64,000 bases of DNA from Prevotellaceae bacterium (GCA_015257125.1 JABZKU010000008.1:22972-86971), one strand, 5' to 3'. Numbered from the stretch's first letter, positions 27,221-36,480 are shown. Notes: generated by a model not told the origin, from the sequence alone. Numbers and translations are program-made.

Positions 27221-28486
27221 ATGGAACTCAAAAGAGTAGTCGTCACCGGTCTCGGTGCCATCACCCCCGTCGGCAACACCCTCGAAGCCACGTGGAACAG
27301 CCTCATTAACGGCGTTAGCGGCGCAGCACCTATCCAAAGCTTCGACGCTTCACGGTTCAAAACGCACTTTGCCTGCGAAGTGAAAGACTTCAAGGCAGCA
27401 GATTTCATTGACCGCAAAGAGATTCGCAAAATGGATCTCTATGAACAATATGCAGTCGTGGCGGCAATGCAAGCTGTACAAGACAGCGGTCTGGACCTCG
27501 AAACGGTCGACAAAGACAACATCGGCGTGGTACTCGGAGTGGGCATCGGCGGTATCCATACCTTCGAAGAACAAATCAGCGAATACGCCCTGACTCAAGA
27601 AGAGAAAGGTCCGCGATTCAGCCCCTTCTTCATCCCCAAGATGATCGCCGACATCGCTTCCGGACAGATTTCGATCATGTACGGATTCCATGGTCCCAAC
27701 TATACCACCACTTCGGCCTGCGCTTCGTCTACGAACGCCATCGCCGATGCTTTCAACCTCATTCGTCTCGGCAAGGCGAACGCCATCATCACCGGTGGTG
27801 CCGAAGCTGCCATTTCTCCCGGCGGACTCGGTGGCTTCAATGCCATGCACGCCCTCTCCACCCGCAACGACGATCCCCAACGCGCCAGCCGTCCCTTCAG
27901 CAAGAGCCGCGATGGTTTCGTGATGGGTGAAGGTGCCGGTATCCTCGTGCTCGAAGAACTCGAACACGCCAAGGCTCGCGGCGCGAAGATCTATTGCGAA
28001 CTCGCCGGTGCCGGTATGAGCGCCGATGCGCACCACCTCACCGCTTCGCACCCCGAAGGTCTCGGCGCAAAACTCGTGATGCAGCGCGCACTCGAAGACG
28101 CCGGTCTCCAACCCGAAGACATCGACTACATCAACGTGCACGGTACGTCCACGCCCGTCGGTGACGTTTCGGAGGCGAAAGCCATCACGCAACTCTTCGG
28201 TGATCACGCCTACAAACTCAACATCTCTTCCACCAAGTCGATGACCGGTCACCTCCTCGGAGCCGCCGGTGCGGTTGAAGCCATCGTTTGCTGCCTGTCC
28301 GTACACAACGACATCGTGCCGCCCACCATCAACCACGATGAGGACGACCGCGACGAAAACATCGACTACAACATGAACTTCACCTTCAACAAGGCTCAGC
28401 AACGCACCGTGCGTGCAGCGCTCTCCAATACTTTCGGATTCGGCGGACACAATGCCTGCTGCATCGTCAAGAAGTATCAAGCCTGA
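27221..28486 (+). CDS. fabF: Beta-ketoacyl-ACP synthase II
   Basis: 421 aa. The thiolase-fold condensing enzyme that elongates acyl-ACP with malonyl-ACP. Active-site Cys167 lies in TTSACASSTNAI. The two His are in INVHGTSTPVGD and KSMTGHLLGAAG, and the C-terminus has NTFGFGGHNA. Length matches FabF. It sits directly downstream of its substrate carrier gene acpP. Confidence 0.97.
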   Translation: MELKRVVVTGLGAITPVGNTLEATWNSLINGVSGAAPIQSFDASRFKTHFACEVKDFKAADFIDRKEIRKMDLYEQYAVVAAMQAVQDSGLDLETVDKDNIGVVLGVGIGGIHTFEEQISEYALTQEEKGPRFSPFFIPKMIADIASGQISIMYGFHGPNYTTTSACASSTNAIADAFNLIRLGKANAIITGGAEAAISPGGLGGFNAMHALSTRNDDPQRASRPFSKSRDGFVMGEGAGILVLEELEHAKARGAKIYCELAGAGMSADAHHLTASHPEGLGAKLVMQRALEDAGLQPEDIDYINVHGTSTPVGDVSEAKAITQLFGDHAYKLNISSTKSMTGHLLGAAGAVEAIVCCLSVHNDIVPPTINHDEDDRDENIDYNMNFTFNKAQQRTVRAALSNTFGFGGHNACCIVKKYQA

Positions 28487-28536
28487 GAAGACTGAATGCA
28501 ACACATCCCCACGAGGGAACACACGAAACATAGCGA

Positions 28537-28585
28537 TTGTACGCTTGGTTATTACACCCGTAATGACCAAGCGTACAAAACTATT
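28537..28585 (+). terminator. Hairpin after fabF / before rnc
   Basis: An 18-bp stem with one G-T wobble (28537-28554 with 28561-28578, loop CACCCG), followed by AACTATTTTT. It may attenuate or terminate before rnc. Confidence 0.7.
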
Positions 28586-28630
28586 TTTCGCGCCCTCGTC
28601 GCGATGAGTTGGCCGTCCTCCCCTCCCATT

Positions 28631-30889
28631 ATGAAAAATCTATTCGACCGAGCCAAACTCTTTTTCTCTAAAGACCGAGAGTTTCGTTCTGCCCTCTACG
28701 ACATCATGGGCTTCTGCCCGCACAACATCGATCTCTATCGCACGGCCTTCGCCCATAAGTCGCAAGAGTATCGTTCCAAGAAACTCGGCAACAAACCGCT
28801 CAACAACGAGCGCCTCGAATTTCTCGGCGATGCCGTCCTCGAAACCGTCGTTAGCCACATCGTCTACCGACACTTCCCCAACAAGCGCGAAGGTTTCCTC
28901 ACCAACACCCGCTCTAAGATCGTATCGCGCGAATCACTCGGCCGTCTCGCCAAGGAGCTGCACATCGATCGCCTCATTCAGAGCCAAACCCACAGCCGCA
29001 CCCACAACTCCTATCTCGGCGGCAACTCCTTCGAAGCACTCATGGGCGCCATCTACCTCGACCGAGGTTTTCACTACGCCTTCCGCTTCGTCGAAAAACG
29101 CATCATCGGCGCCGTCCTCGATCTCGAATCTGTGGCGAGCAAAGAAGTGAACTTCAAGAGCAAGCTCCTCGAGTGGAGTCAGAAAAACCGCATCCGTCTC
29201 GAATTCAAAGACACCGCCGCCGACCACGACAAAGCCAACGGCCCCTCCTTCCTCACCACCGTCGTCATCGAAGGACTCTATGCCGGTGAGGGTAAAGGCT
29301 ACTCCAAGAAAGAGAGCCATCAGGCTGCGGCCAAAGATGCGTTGACCAAACTCCGCCGCGAACCCCAATTCCTCGATGGCGTCTTCCGCGCGAAGGAAAA
29401 GCGCACGGCGATGGGTGCCGAAGAGTTTTTCGTGCTCCCCAAAATTGACGAAATCGAAGCTGAAATCGCCCAAGAACAAAGCGAAGGCAACAGCGGTCGC
29501 AAGGAACAAGGCCGCGGCGAACGCAACCGCAAAGACCATCGCGGCGAGCAACGCGGCGAACGCAACGAAAAGCGCAACGAACGTCAAAAGGACAACCGCG
29601 AAGAAAAGAACGCTGAGCGCCGCAACGGCAAAAACCGCGGCGAACAGCGCAATGAACGCAACGAGGCGCGCAACGAACAAAGCGAAGAAACGCCCAAGCA
29701 TCAAACAGAGCGCAACACGGAGCGCAAAGAGCGCAGAAACAAAAACGCTGAAGCGCGCAAAGAACGCGAGGGACGTGAAGGGCGTGAGGAACGTCGCCAA
29801 TCCACCGAACGCAACAACGACGATCACGCCAAGAAGGCGCCGGTGGCTGACCATCAGTCCACCGAAAAGCGCAACGAATCCGCGCAAGCGAAGGAAGCCG
29901 AGGTGCAACCCGCACCGGCTCCTGAGCGCGTAGAACAACCGAAAGTGGAAGTTCCTGCGCCGCAGCACGAACCGGCTCCCGTGGTGCAAGAAGCACCCGC
30001 CGTTGAGACGCCGCAGACTGTGGAAGCCGTTGCCGAAACCACCTCAGCGGTAGCTCCCGCTCCGCAGGTTACTGTGCTCGCCACAGAAGAAGCTGCCACG
30101 ACAGCGCCTCAACCGCAGGTTGCCTCGACGCGTGCCACCGACCAATCGCTGCCCGACACGCCCAACATCCTGCCCCAATCTGACCGGATTGAGGCGCAAG
30201 GTACGGAAACGCCGGCAGCAGTCGAAAAGTCTGCCCCCGCAGAACAGACGGCCGTTTTCGCTCCTATGGAACTTCCGGCCGAAGCCGTGAGCGCAACACA
30301 AGAAGCGTCCGTACAAACCTCGACACGCGAAGTGGAAGAGCAACACACGACCGCCAACACAGCGCAGTCCGAACCGCGCACTCCCGAAGTGCCCGTGACC
30401 ACTCCCCACAGCGAAACACGCGCAGAAGAGGTATCCAGCGTGACCGCACTTGAGGTTGAGCCGTTCGAAGCATCGCCCCTCGATGCCGAAGTCGCTCCCA
30501 CCGAAAGTGAGCTGATCGAAATCGAGCTTACGGAAACGCCCGCACCGCGCACAGAGCAACAGAAGAAGCGTGCACGCCGTCAGAACAAGGCGCAAAATGC
30601 GGCCGGTTACACCAACACCACGCTGCCCCCGGCCGAACAAAGCCGACGTGCCGAAAAGGCTGAGCGCAAACAGCGCGAAGAAGCCCACCGCCGCGCCGTG
30701 GAACGTGCACACAGCGAACTTGCCGAAGCACCGGAGAACGCCGACGAAGCACTCGACGCTGAGTCGCCCACCGAGCAACCGGCCGCACGTCGCAACAACC
30801 GTCGCCGCCGCGGCGGAGCACGTCGCCGCAAACCCGGACGCAACAACGAAGGCAACGGCACAACGCAGCACGAAGGCGGCGACAACTGA
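28631..30889 (+). CDS. rnc: Ribonuclease III with a very long disordered C-terminal tail
   Basis: 752 aa from ATG 28631; typical RNase III is about 220-260 aa. Residues 1-250 are a complete enzyme. The RNase III signature NERLEFLGDAVLE is near 59-71, FEALMGAIYLD near 134-144, and the dsRNA-binding domain runs about 170-245 with GKGYSKKESHQAAAKDAL. Residues about 275-430 are a highly charged low-complexity region (repeats of ERN, GER, KER, NGK). About 440-650 is Pro/Ala/Glu/Thr-rich. The end is Arg-rich (RRNNRRRRGGARRRKPGR). It processes rRNA and structured mRNAs; the tail probably binds RNA or scaffolds a degradosome, by analogy with RNase E. The frame is unbroken and codon use is consistent, so the tail is real. 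Confidence 0.9.
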   Translation: MKNLFDRAKLFFSKDREFRSALYDIMGFCPHNIDLYRTAFAHKSQEYRSKKLGNKPLNNERLEFLGDAVLETVVSHIVYRHFPNKREGFLTNTRSKIVSRESLGRLAKELHIDRLIQSQTHSRTHNSYLGGNSFEALMGAIYLDRGFHYAFRFVEKRIIGAVLDLESVASKEVNFKSKLLEWSQKNRIRLEFKDTAADHDKANGPSFLTTVVIEGLYAGEGKGYSKKESHQAAAKDALTKLRREPQFLDGVFRAKEKRTAMGAEEFFVLPKIDEIEAEIAQEQSEGNSGRKEQGRGERNRKDHRGEQRGERNEKRNERQKDNREEKNAERRNGKNRGEQRNERNEARNEQSEETPKHQTERNTERKERRNKNAEARKEREGREGREERRQSTERNNDDHAKKAPVADHQSTEKRNESAQAKEAEVQPAPAPERVEQPKVEVPAPQHEPAPVVQEAPAVETPQTVEAVAETTSAVAPAPQVTVLATEEAATTAPQPQVASTRATDQSLPDTPNILPQSDRIEAQGTETPAAVEKSAPAEQTAVFAPMELPAEAVSATQEASVQTSTREVEEQHTTANTAQSEPRTPEVPVTTPHSETRAEEVSSVTALEVEPFEASPLDAEVAPTESELIEIELTETPAPRTEQQKKRARRQNKAQNAAGYTNTTLPPAEQSRRAEKAERKQREEAHRRAVERAHSELAEAPENADEALDAESPTEQPAARRNNRRRRGGARRRKPGRNNEGNGTTQHEGGDN

Positions 30890-30938
30890 TGCCGCTGCCC
30901 CCCACTTCACCCAACTCCTAAAAAAGAAAATCAACACC

Positions 30939-31403
30939 ATGGCATACATGACCCAAGAGGGTTACGATAACCTCGTGACCCAGCTCCGCCGTATGGAGCA
31001 AATCGACCGCCCCGCCGCCTCGGCCGCCATCGCTGAAGCTCGCGACAAAGGCGACCTCTCCGAGAACGCAGAATACGACGCCGCCAAAGAAGCACAGGCT
31101 ATTCTCGAAAACAAAATCAACGAGCTCAAAGCTACCATCGCGGCAGCCAAGATCATCGACACGTCGAAACTCCGCACCGACATCGTGCAGATTCTCTCCA
31201 CCGTCGAAATGAAGAACGTGAAGGTCGGCGCCAAGATGAAGTACACCATCGTTTCGGAAAGCGAAGCGGATCTCCGTGCCGGTAAAATTTCGAGCACCAC
31301 GCCCATCGCCCAAGCCCTTCTCGGCCACAAGGTCGGCGACGTGGTGGATGCACAAACGCCCCGCGGTGTCATCCAGCTCGAGATTCTCGACATCTCTGTC
31401 TGA
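30939..31403 (+). CDS. greA: Transcription elongation factor GreA
   Basis: 154 aa from ATG 30939 (MAYMTQEGYDNL). The N-terminal coiled coil has the tip motif ARDKGDLSENAEYDAAKEAQ with the acidic DLSENAEYD needed for RNA polymerase backtrack cleavage. The C-terminal FKBP-like domain has SSTTPIAQALLGHKVGD. It rescues stalled RNA polymerase. It lies 49 bp after rnc and has a strong terminator. Confidence 0.96.
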   Translation: MAYMTQEGYDNLVTQLRRMEQIDRPAASAAIAEARDKGDLSENAEYDAAKEAQAILENKINELKATIAAAKIIDTSKLRTDIVQILSTVEMKNVKVGAKMKYTIVSESEADLRAGKISSTTPIAQALLGHKVGDVVDAQTPRGVIQLEILDISV

Positions 31404-31463
31404 TCCCACAGCTTCGCCGTTTCCTACCCCACTGAACGGGAACGAGACACGCGACAAACGACA

Positions 31464-31506
31464 ACCATCCCGCAGGCAATTCCACAACGCCTGCGGGATG
31501 GTTTTT
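31464..31506 (+). terminator. greA terminator
   Basis: A perfect 14-bp stem (31464-31477 with 31489-31502, core ACCATCCCGCAGGC) and TTTTT. Confidence 0.92.
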
Positions 31507-31646
31507 GTCTGTCCGCTCGTCTCAATCCATTACTGCACAGCCGTTCTCTAAAGCACGCCTCTTCCTCGTTTTGGACAGAGAAAAGAGAAACACCTTCGAC
31601 GCAAATTATTTTTTTATCAACCATTGGTTTATTAAGAAGAAAGTCA

Positions 31647-31654
31647 TATATTTG
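31647..31654 (+). promoter_or_regulatory. Promoter of the DUF6263-like lipoprotein gene
   Basis: TATATTTG with TTGG about 19 bp upstream, in an AT-rich stretch. Confidence 0.7.
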
Positions 31655-31721
31655 CACACATGAGATGACATAATCCTCTGTAATATCACAAATCGAGTCT
31701 TATCTAATTTAAAAAACTACC

Positions 31722-32486
31722 ATGAAAAGGTTACTTCACTTCCTACTTTTCTCCTTCTGTTTCCTGACGGCCGTAGCTTGCGGAAAGAAAAACGGCGAAA
31801 AGATCACTTACCGCTTCGCTCCCGAACTCAACAAACCCGTCGTGTACAATTTAACCACCACAACCGAAATAAACGCCGTGGGAAAGGGTGTTTCCAGCCA
31901 AATGAGAATGAAAATGCAGATGACGCCCACCGCACGCGAAAATGGTGTCACCACTATCTCCACACAAATTCTTGATATGTCGGTATCTACTGGCAACGAG
32001 GAGGCCGATCGCTCAATGGAACAATCCATGCAGCAATTCAAACAGTTGTTTTCTAAGCTACACGTGATCGTACAAGCCAATGAGCGAGGCAACTCCGTCG
32101 GAAAAACCACCTACGAAGGACTGCCCAAAGAATACGCAGCGATGCTCCAAAGTCAAATGGGAGCTTCCACAGACCTCAGCAACAACTTGAAATACTTCCC
32201 CGAATACCCTATCGGACAAGGCGATTCGTGGACGAGCAAGACACACACCGACAAAGTAGATTGCGATGCGGTGTACACACTCGAGAAAGTAACCGATGAT
32301 GTGCTCACCGTGAGCTTTAAGGGAAAAATGACCCGCAAAAACAATCCGCAGGGCACAATAGACATCACCGTACAAGGTAGCTCCCAATACAACCGCAAAA
32401 CAGGAATGACCATTCCCGGTACCTTCACGGCTGAATCGAAGGCCTCATCCGCCGGTCAACAAGTGAAATCGACCGTTTCGATGTAA
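31722..32486 (+). CDS. DUF6263-like lipoprotein
   Basis: 254 aa. Lipobox TAVAC ends at about residue 20 (MKRLLHFLLFSFCFLTAVACGKK). The body is beta-rich: YRFAPELNKPVVYNLTTTTEI, FPEYPIGQGDSWTS and GTIDITVQGSSQYNRKTGMTIPGTF. The Gly-Asp-Ser-Trp block and the final strand pair resemble DUF6263. It is lipid-anchored in the periplasm or at the surface. No catalytic residues are apparent. A single-gene unit. Confidence 0.7.
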   Translation: MKRLLHFLLFSFCFLTAVACGKKNGEKITYRFAPELNKPVVYNLTTTTEINAVGKGVSSQMRMKMQMTPTARENGVTTISTQILDMSVSTGNEEADRSMEQSMQQFKQLFSKLHVIVQANERGNSVGKTTYEGLPKEYAAMLQSQMGASTDLSNNLKYFPEYPIGQGDSWTSKTHTDKVDCDAVYTLEKVTDDVLTVSFKGKMTRKNNPQGTIDITVQGSSQYNRKTGMTIPGTFTAESKASSAGQQVKSTVSM

Positions 32487-32604
32487 CTGACTGCCTACGC
32501 AGCATCAAAGGTATCTATTGTTCTGCTAATCTGCAGTTCCCAGCCCCGTGGAGGAAGTTGACATAAAATTATCGATGTAACTCCCGACCTACCCCCATTA
32601 CGAA

Positions 32605-32655
32605 CCCAAGCCCTGCGCATCGTCCTTGCGGACGGTGGCAGGGCTTGGGCTTTTT
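32605..32655 (+). terminator. Terminator after the DUF6263-like gene
   Basis: CCCAAGCCCTGC (32605-32616) pairs with GCAGGGCTTGGG (32638-32649), followed by CTTTTTC. Confidence 0.85.
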
Positions 32656-32777
32656 CTGAGCCGTAATGGTTCGGTGTCGTCAATCCATCGCGGCTATCGA
32701 GTGGATGCAACAAGCGTAACAAAAGCTTACGCAAGCAGTAGAACATAACCAATCGCCAGCATGGTGGCTCTCACCGG

Positions 32778-33578
32778 TCACTTCTTCCGCAACTCCCAAA
32801 AAGCCACCGCCGAAGCCGCAGCCACATTGAGCGAATCGACGTTGTGATACATGGGGATGCGCACCGTGTAGTCGGTGCTCGCGATCACCGTGTCGGCCAG
32901 ACCGTCGCCTTCCGTACCCATCACGAGCGCCAAGCGCGGTTCGGCCTTCAGCACTGGATCGTCGAGCGAGATCGACCGATCGGTCAGCGCCATGGCCGCC
33001 GTGCGGAAACCCAGTGCCTGCAACTCTGCCACCGGATCGGACGACCAAGCCCAAGGCACGAGAAACACGCTGCCCATCGACACGCGCACCGCACGACGGT
33101 TGAGCGGGTCGCAGGCCGTGCGCGAGAGCACCACAGCATCCATGCCCAAAGCGGCGGCCGAACGGAAGATCGCGCCGATGTTGGTAGCGTCGGTCACCCC
33201 ATCGATCACGCACACGCGCGCCGCATCGTGCACCACTTCTGCCACTGACGTTTCGGGACGGCGGCGCATGGCACAAAGCACACCGCGGGTGAGGGTGTAG
33301 CCCGTGAGCTGCGCCAAGAGTTCGCGCGCACCGGTATAGACGGGGATGTCGCCGCAACGGCTGAGCACATCGGCCGCATCGCCCGTGAGATGCCGCTCCT
33401 CGCAGAGCAGCGAAAGGGGTTCGTAACCCGCATCGAGCGCCACGTGGATCACCTTCGGACTTTCGGCGATGAACACGCCCCGCGAGGGATCGACTTTGCT
33501 GCGCAACTGCGCTTCGGTCAAGGCACTATAAACCTCTACGCCGGGATCCGACAAGGAATTGAGATGAAAGATGGGCAT
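32778..33578 (-). CDS. SpoU/TrmH-family RNA methyltransferase
   Basis: 266 aa from the ATG at 33578 (a TTG at 33599 also opens the frame). The C-terminal SPOUT domain shows the three family motifs: DGVTDATNIGAIFRSAAALG (motif 1, Asn and Arg conserved), LALVMGTEGDGL (motif 2) and IPMYHNVDSLNVAAASAVAFWE (motif 3). The N-terminal substrate-binding part has RGVFIAESPKVIHVALDAG. It 2'-O-methylates rRNA or tRNA; the target nucleotide cannot be told from sequence. It has its own promoter about 95 bp upstream. Confidence 0.92.
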   Translation of the reverse strand: MPIFHLNSLSDPGVEVYSALTEAQLRSKVDPSRGVFIAESPKVIHVALDAGYEPLSLLCEERHLTGDAADVLSRCGDIPVYTGARELLAQLTGYTLTRGVLCAMRRRPETSVAEVVHDAARVCVIDGVTDATNIGAIFRSAAALGMDAVVLSRTACDPLNRRAVRVSMGSVFLVPWAWSSDPVAELQALGFRTAAMALTDRSISLDDPVLKAEPRLALVMGTEGDGLADTVIASTDYTVRIPMYHNVDSLNVAAASAVAFWELRKK

Positions 33579-33672
33579 ACGGGAGTATTTTTTTCGCAAT
33601 CAGTTGTTGAGGAGAAACGTCCACGACCACCGGCACGCACACGCGCCGCAGTCGCATCGGGACTTGGTGTTG

Positions 33673-33680
33673 CAAAGTTA
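33673..33680 (-). promoter_or_regulatory. Promoter of the SpoU methyltransferase gene
   Basis: TAACTTTG on the minus strand, 94 bp before the ATG at 33578. Confidence 0.7.
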
Positions 33681-33750
33681 GCCGAAAATATCTGCTCGCA
33701 CTACCCTACTCCACGCAAAAGTATGCACGCGATGTGCAATACGTGGAGAA

Positions 33751-33782
33751 TGTAGAGTCAATAGGGAAGTGCAAAAATAGAC
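33751..33782. repeat. 32-bp direct repeat, left copy
   Basis: TGTAGAGTCAA...AAGTGCAAAAATAGAC, 29 of 32 identical to 34563-34594 in the same orientation. Read on the minus strand it contains a TATTTTTG box (33772-33779). Confidence 0.85.
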
Positions 33783-34004
33783 TATTCTATGGGGGCATCT
33801 GACATGGGAGTGATAGGGCAATCGTTCAGGGCATAATAACCGTAGTTCAAAGTATCTTTCATCCCTAAAACCACAGGTAAGTCTCTTTGTTATCAATGTC
33901 CTGACCAGTCGTACCTTACCGGAATACCGGTGCTGTAACAATGATTGCGCCGGCCTTTTTTATCAGCTGCTGCACTTGATACAACGAGGTATTCTCGGGA
34001 GTAG
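33783..34004. other. AT-rich non-coding part of the bracketed insert
   Basis: About 220 bp with no convincing gene. A small minus-strand ORF (33678-33941, 87 aa) crosses the direct repeat and resembles no family I know. Confidence 0.4.
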
Positions 34005-34484
34005 CTACCATTCGCTTTTTGTTACCGGAAGAACCTTGAGGATAAAAGACCTATATTCTTCATTGGAAAATTCAATCCTTTGTATGATATAAATAAAGGA
34101 TTGATCGTGCTTGCTGAAATATAGATTTATACCTGTATCCAGAAAAAAGACTCGATGCTCATTGTCCCCATACTCTCTATAATGTATGTCATACTGTCTT
34201 AAGATTGCAGATACGTATTCTTTTTCTACACCAAGCCGTCTTATAGCCCTCTTTTTTTTTAATAGCAATTGCGAAGAATACCTCAAACAAATCGCTGCGG
34301 CTTGATGTTTCTTGGGGTCTATCGTTCGTTCCAGGACGAGATGTTTACATAGCTTCACGAACTCAACTATGTATTCTCCTTCGAGAATAAACTCCCACTT
34401 CATCCTTTCTATGAGTAAAGGATTTCGTTCATATTCCTCAATGTAACGGATAATATGAGTGAACGTCCAATGCTTTTGCGACAT
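34005..34484 (-). CDS. Hypothetical protein, 159 aa, in AT-rich insert
   Basis: A basic, charged soluble protein (IIRYIEEYERNPLLIERMKWEF, LRYSSQLLLKKKRAIRRLG, LDTGINLYFSKHDQ). No family recognised. Base composition is much more AT-rich than the flanking genes, and the region is bracketed by the 32-bp direct repeat, so it looks acquired. A second short ORF (34438-34539, 33 aa, MAAEKFIGSDLSRKQGLQDV...) overlaps its 5' end in another frame. This could be a leader peptide or the sign of a frameshift in a once longer protein. Confidence 0.5.
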   Translation of the reverse strand: MSQKHWTFTHIIRYIEEYERNPLLIERMKWEFILEGEYIVEFVKLCKHLVLERTIDPKKHQAAAICLRYSSQLLLKKKRAIRRLGVEKEYVSAILRQYDIHYREYGDNEHRVFFLDTGINLYFSKHDQSFIYIIQRIEFSNEEYRSFILKVLPVTKSEW

Positions 34485-34562
34485 CTTGTAATCCTTGTTT
34501 ACGTGACAAATCAGACCCTATAAATTTCTCTGCTGCCATTCGTGCTATATTAAATAGTAGAG

Positions 34563-34594
34563 TGTAGAGTCAAACGGCAAGTGCAAAAATAGAC
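34563..34594. repeat. 32-bp direct repeat, right copy
   Basis: Partner of 33751-33782. Its minus-strand TATTTTTG (34583-34590) lies 44 bp before the 33-aa ORF and 99 bp before the 159-aa gene, so it may be their promoter. Confidence 0.85.
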
Positions 34595-34769
34595 AATCCT
34601 TTTGTAGAACTCTGCTTTGGGTGTTTCAAACTTTAGCTTTTATCCGGGACTACTGTTGATTTTCTTTTGTATGCTCGCCGTCTTTTTACCGGAGAAAACA
34701 TCGAAGATGGCTTGCACGTTCAGATCCAAAGTGAAGGAGCAACTCGCGTCGTGTACCGCCCCAACGCAA

Positions 34770-34801
34770 CACTCCCGCCGTGTAGGAACACGACGGGAGT
34801 G
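34770..34801 (-). terminator. Hairpin after the 220-aa lipoprotein gene
   Basis: CACTCCCGCCGTGT (34770-34783) pairs with ACACGACGGGAGTG (34788-34801), one mismatch. There is no long T-run on the minus side, so termination strength is uncertain. Confidence 0.55.
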
Positions 34802-34829
34802 GGCGTTATGATGAAAGAATATCAACAAT

Positions 34830-35492
34830 TTAGGGTTGAGCGCGACGACCGGAGGTCACGACAAGCGGAGTTTGCACCGTGGAGGTGTCATCGGCTGAGG
34901 TGCCGCGGTAGGCACTCCAGCTCCAAGCGACATTGTCGTAATCGTAGTAGTCGCCGGAATAGGTGTTCCAACCCGTGAAACTCAGGTTGCGCAGGCTGAA
35001 ACGGAAGTTCGAATCTCCGGCACGTCCCGTGAAGAGACTGTTGCTCAAATAGTAGTCATAGATGGCCACATCGAGCTTATGATCCGACGGATAGCTGAGA
35101 TACAGCACGCCGTTGCGTACTTCCCAATAGAAACGGTGGTAACGGCGCGAGAGGGGGCCGTACTCGTAGAAGTCGATCTGCTTACCCCAACCCGCGCTGG
35201 CTCCGTAGTAATTCGGTTGGAAAAGCACATAAGAGTTGCGCGAATCGAACTGCACGCTTTGTCCCGTGATGGGGTTGACCACGGCATAGAACATGCCGAA
35301 ATCACCTTGCCACTCGCCGCTGACGACTCGGGCTCGACCGCGGTCGCCATAGCCGTTATAGTTGGAGTTGTTATAATAGTTGTCGATGACACGACCTTCG
35401 TCGTAATACGGATCGTACACGCAGGACGTTAGGAACAAGGCACTCACGAGCAGGACGGGTAGCGCCCAAAGGAGAGAGTAGATTCGTTTCAT
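34830..35492 (-). CDS. Tyr/Asn-rich lipoprotein, 220 aa
   Basis: 220 aa from the ATG at 35492. A clear lipoprotein signal supports this start (IYSLLWALPVLLVSALFLTSC, Cys near residue 23). The mature N-terminus is Tyr/Asn-rich (YDPYYDEGRVIDNYYNN). A compact beta-rich domain follows (GEWQGDFGMFYAV, GKQIDFYEYGPLSRRYHRFYWEVRNGVLYLSY). The pattern suggests a lipocalin-like domain seen in many Bacteroidales lipoproteins, but I cannot name a family. Own promoter 46 bp upstream. Confidence 0.7.
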   Translation of the reverse strand: MKRIYSLLWALPVLLVSALFLTSCVYDPYYDEGRVIDNYYNNSNYNGYGDRGRARVVSGEWQGDFGMFYAVVNPITGQSVQFDSRNSYVLFQPNYYGASAGWGKQIDFYEYGPLSRRYHRFYWEVRNGVLYLSYPSDHKLDVAIYDYYLSNSLFTGRAGDSNFRFSLRNLSFTGWNTYSGDYYDYDNVAWSWSAYRGTSADDTSTVQTPLVVTSGRRAQP

Positions 35493-35537
35493 AATCGTTG
35501 CTTTGTGTGCCGCCGTGAAGCGGCAGGGTTCATAAGG

Positions 35538-35545
35538 CAAATGTA
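35538..35545 (-). promoter_or_regulatory. Promoter of the 220-aa lipoprotein gene
   Basis: TACATTTG on the minus strand. Confidence 0.65.
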
Positions 35546-35592
35546 GAGGAAAGCCCGTGAGCGACCAAACGAAAGGCACAAAAAAAGCACCC

Positions 35593-35821
35593 GACGGCAC
35601 GATTATTTACTTTTTTGTGGTATTCACCCACAGACAACTACACAGAATGAACAGTTCACTTCTCGCCTCGCACACATTACAAGACAAATGAAAAACACAG
35701 ACACGCGACCCGTAAACAAGAAGACACATAAAACCCACTTTACTTTCATTTGTCCACAAAACACCTAAACCACCACTCCTGTTTTCTCATGCCCCCATTT
35801 CTATGTACCTACAGCCAAGTC
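35593..35821. other. Non-coding sequence before copy C
   Basis: AT-rich, with no gene or clear signal. Confidence 0.45.
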
Positions 35822-36330
35822 TCGCGCGGGCGCGCGTCCAGTAATTTTTGATTTTTTCCTTCACCTCTTCACCAATCGCACCCAACTCACTATATATCAC
35901 CTACTTACGTGTGAAGGCTTCCCCCCTTTTTTCCTTCACCTTTCCTTCACCCTCATTTCGGACCGAAAATTCGCGTCGATGTTTTCCTCATTGCTCTTTC
36001 GGACGGCGATGTTTCGGTGAACGCTAATCGCAAATCGTTCCTTCACCCCTAACACTTTGATTCACAAGGCAATAGAGCAAAAACAACGAAAGGTAAAACC
36101 TTCACCCACAACGCACTGAAAATCAATAAATTGAAAGGAGAAAGTGCCGCGGTGAAGGCAAAAAACAGAAAACTCGCTGAGTGCGCACACACGCGGGCGC
36201 GAGAGTGAACGAAAGGCGCAACTGACTGACGAAAGTGGGGAAGAAAAAAAGAAAAATGCTCCACTTCTCGACGAAAACGCCCTACTTTCTCTTTCCTCTC
36301 CCCAGCTTTCACCGGAGTGTAGACTGCACG
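35822..36330 (-). repeat. Dispersed GTGAAGGC palindromic element, copy C
   Basis: Same strand as copy B. The left end GCGCGGGCGCGCG...TTCCTTCACCTCTTCACC (35824-35873) matches the left end of B. The right end GGTGAAGGCAAAAAACAGAAAACTCGCTGAGTGCGC (36151-36186) matches the right end of B almost base for base. Between them are GTGAAGGC (35911), CCTTCACC (35933, 35944) and CTTCACC (36041, 36099) blocks. The central part is rearranged compared with B and E. Confidence 0.7.
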
Positions 36331-36472
36331 CGTCGTGCTCGCCGCCGAAATGCCGTGAAAGGTTGTCGGCCTTTTCGCCACTCGGGGCACCCGCTCGTTT
36401 TCCACTCGCCGGGAATGCGGGGAAGGGTGTTTTTTTTGCGTGACAAGCCGCCGACATTTCGCTGCTTTTTAG

Positions 36473-36480
36473 TATATTTG
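36473..36480 (+). promoter_or_regulatory. Promoter of the HIT-protein gene
   Basis: TATATTTG, 61 bp before the start codon; no convincing -33 TTTG at the usual distance. Confidence 0.6.

Noticed and set aside
33751..34594. Insertion sequence
   Set aside because: The bracketing repeats are direct, not inverted, and the enclosed ORFs show no transposase motif (no DDE or tyrosine recombinase signature).
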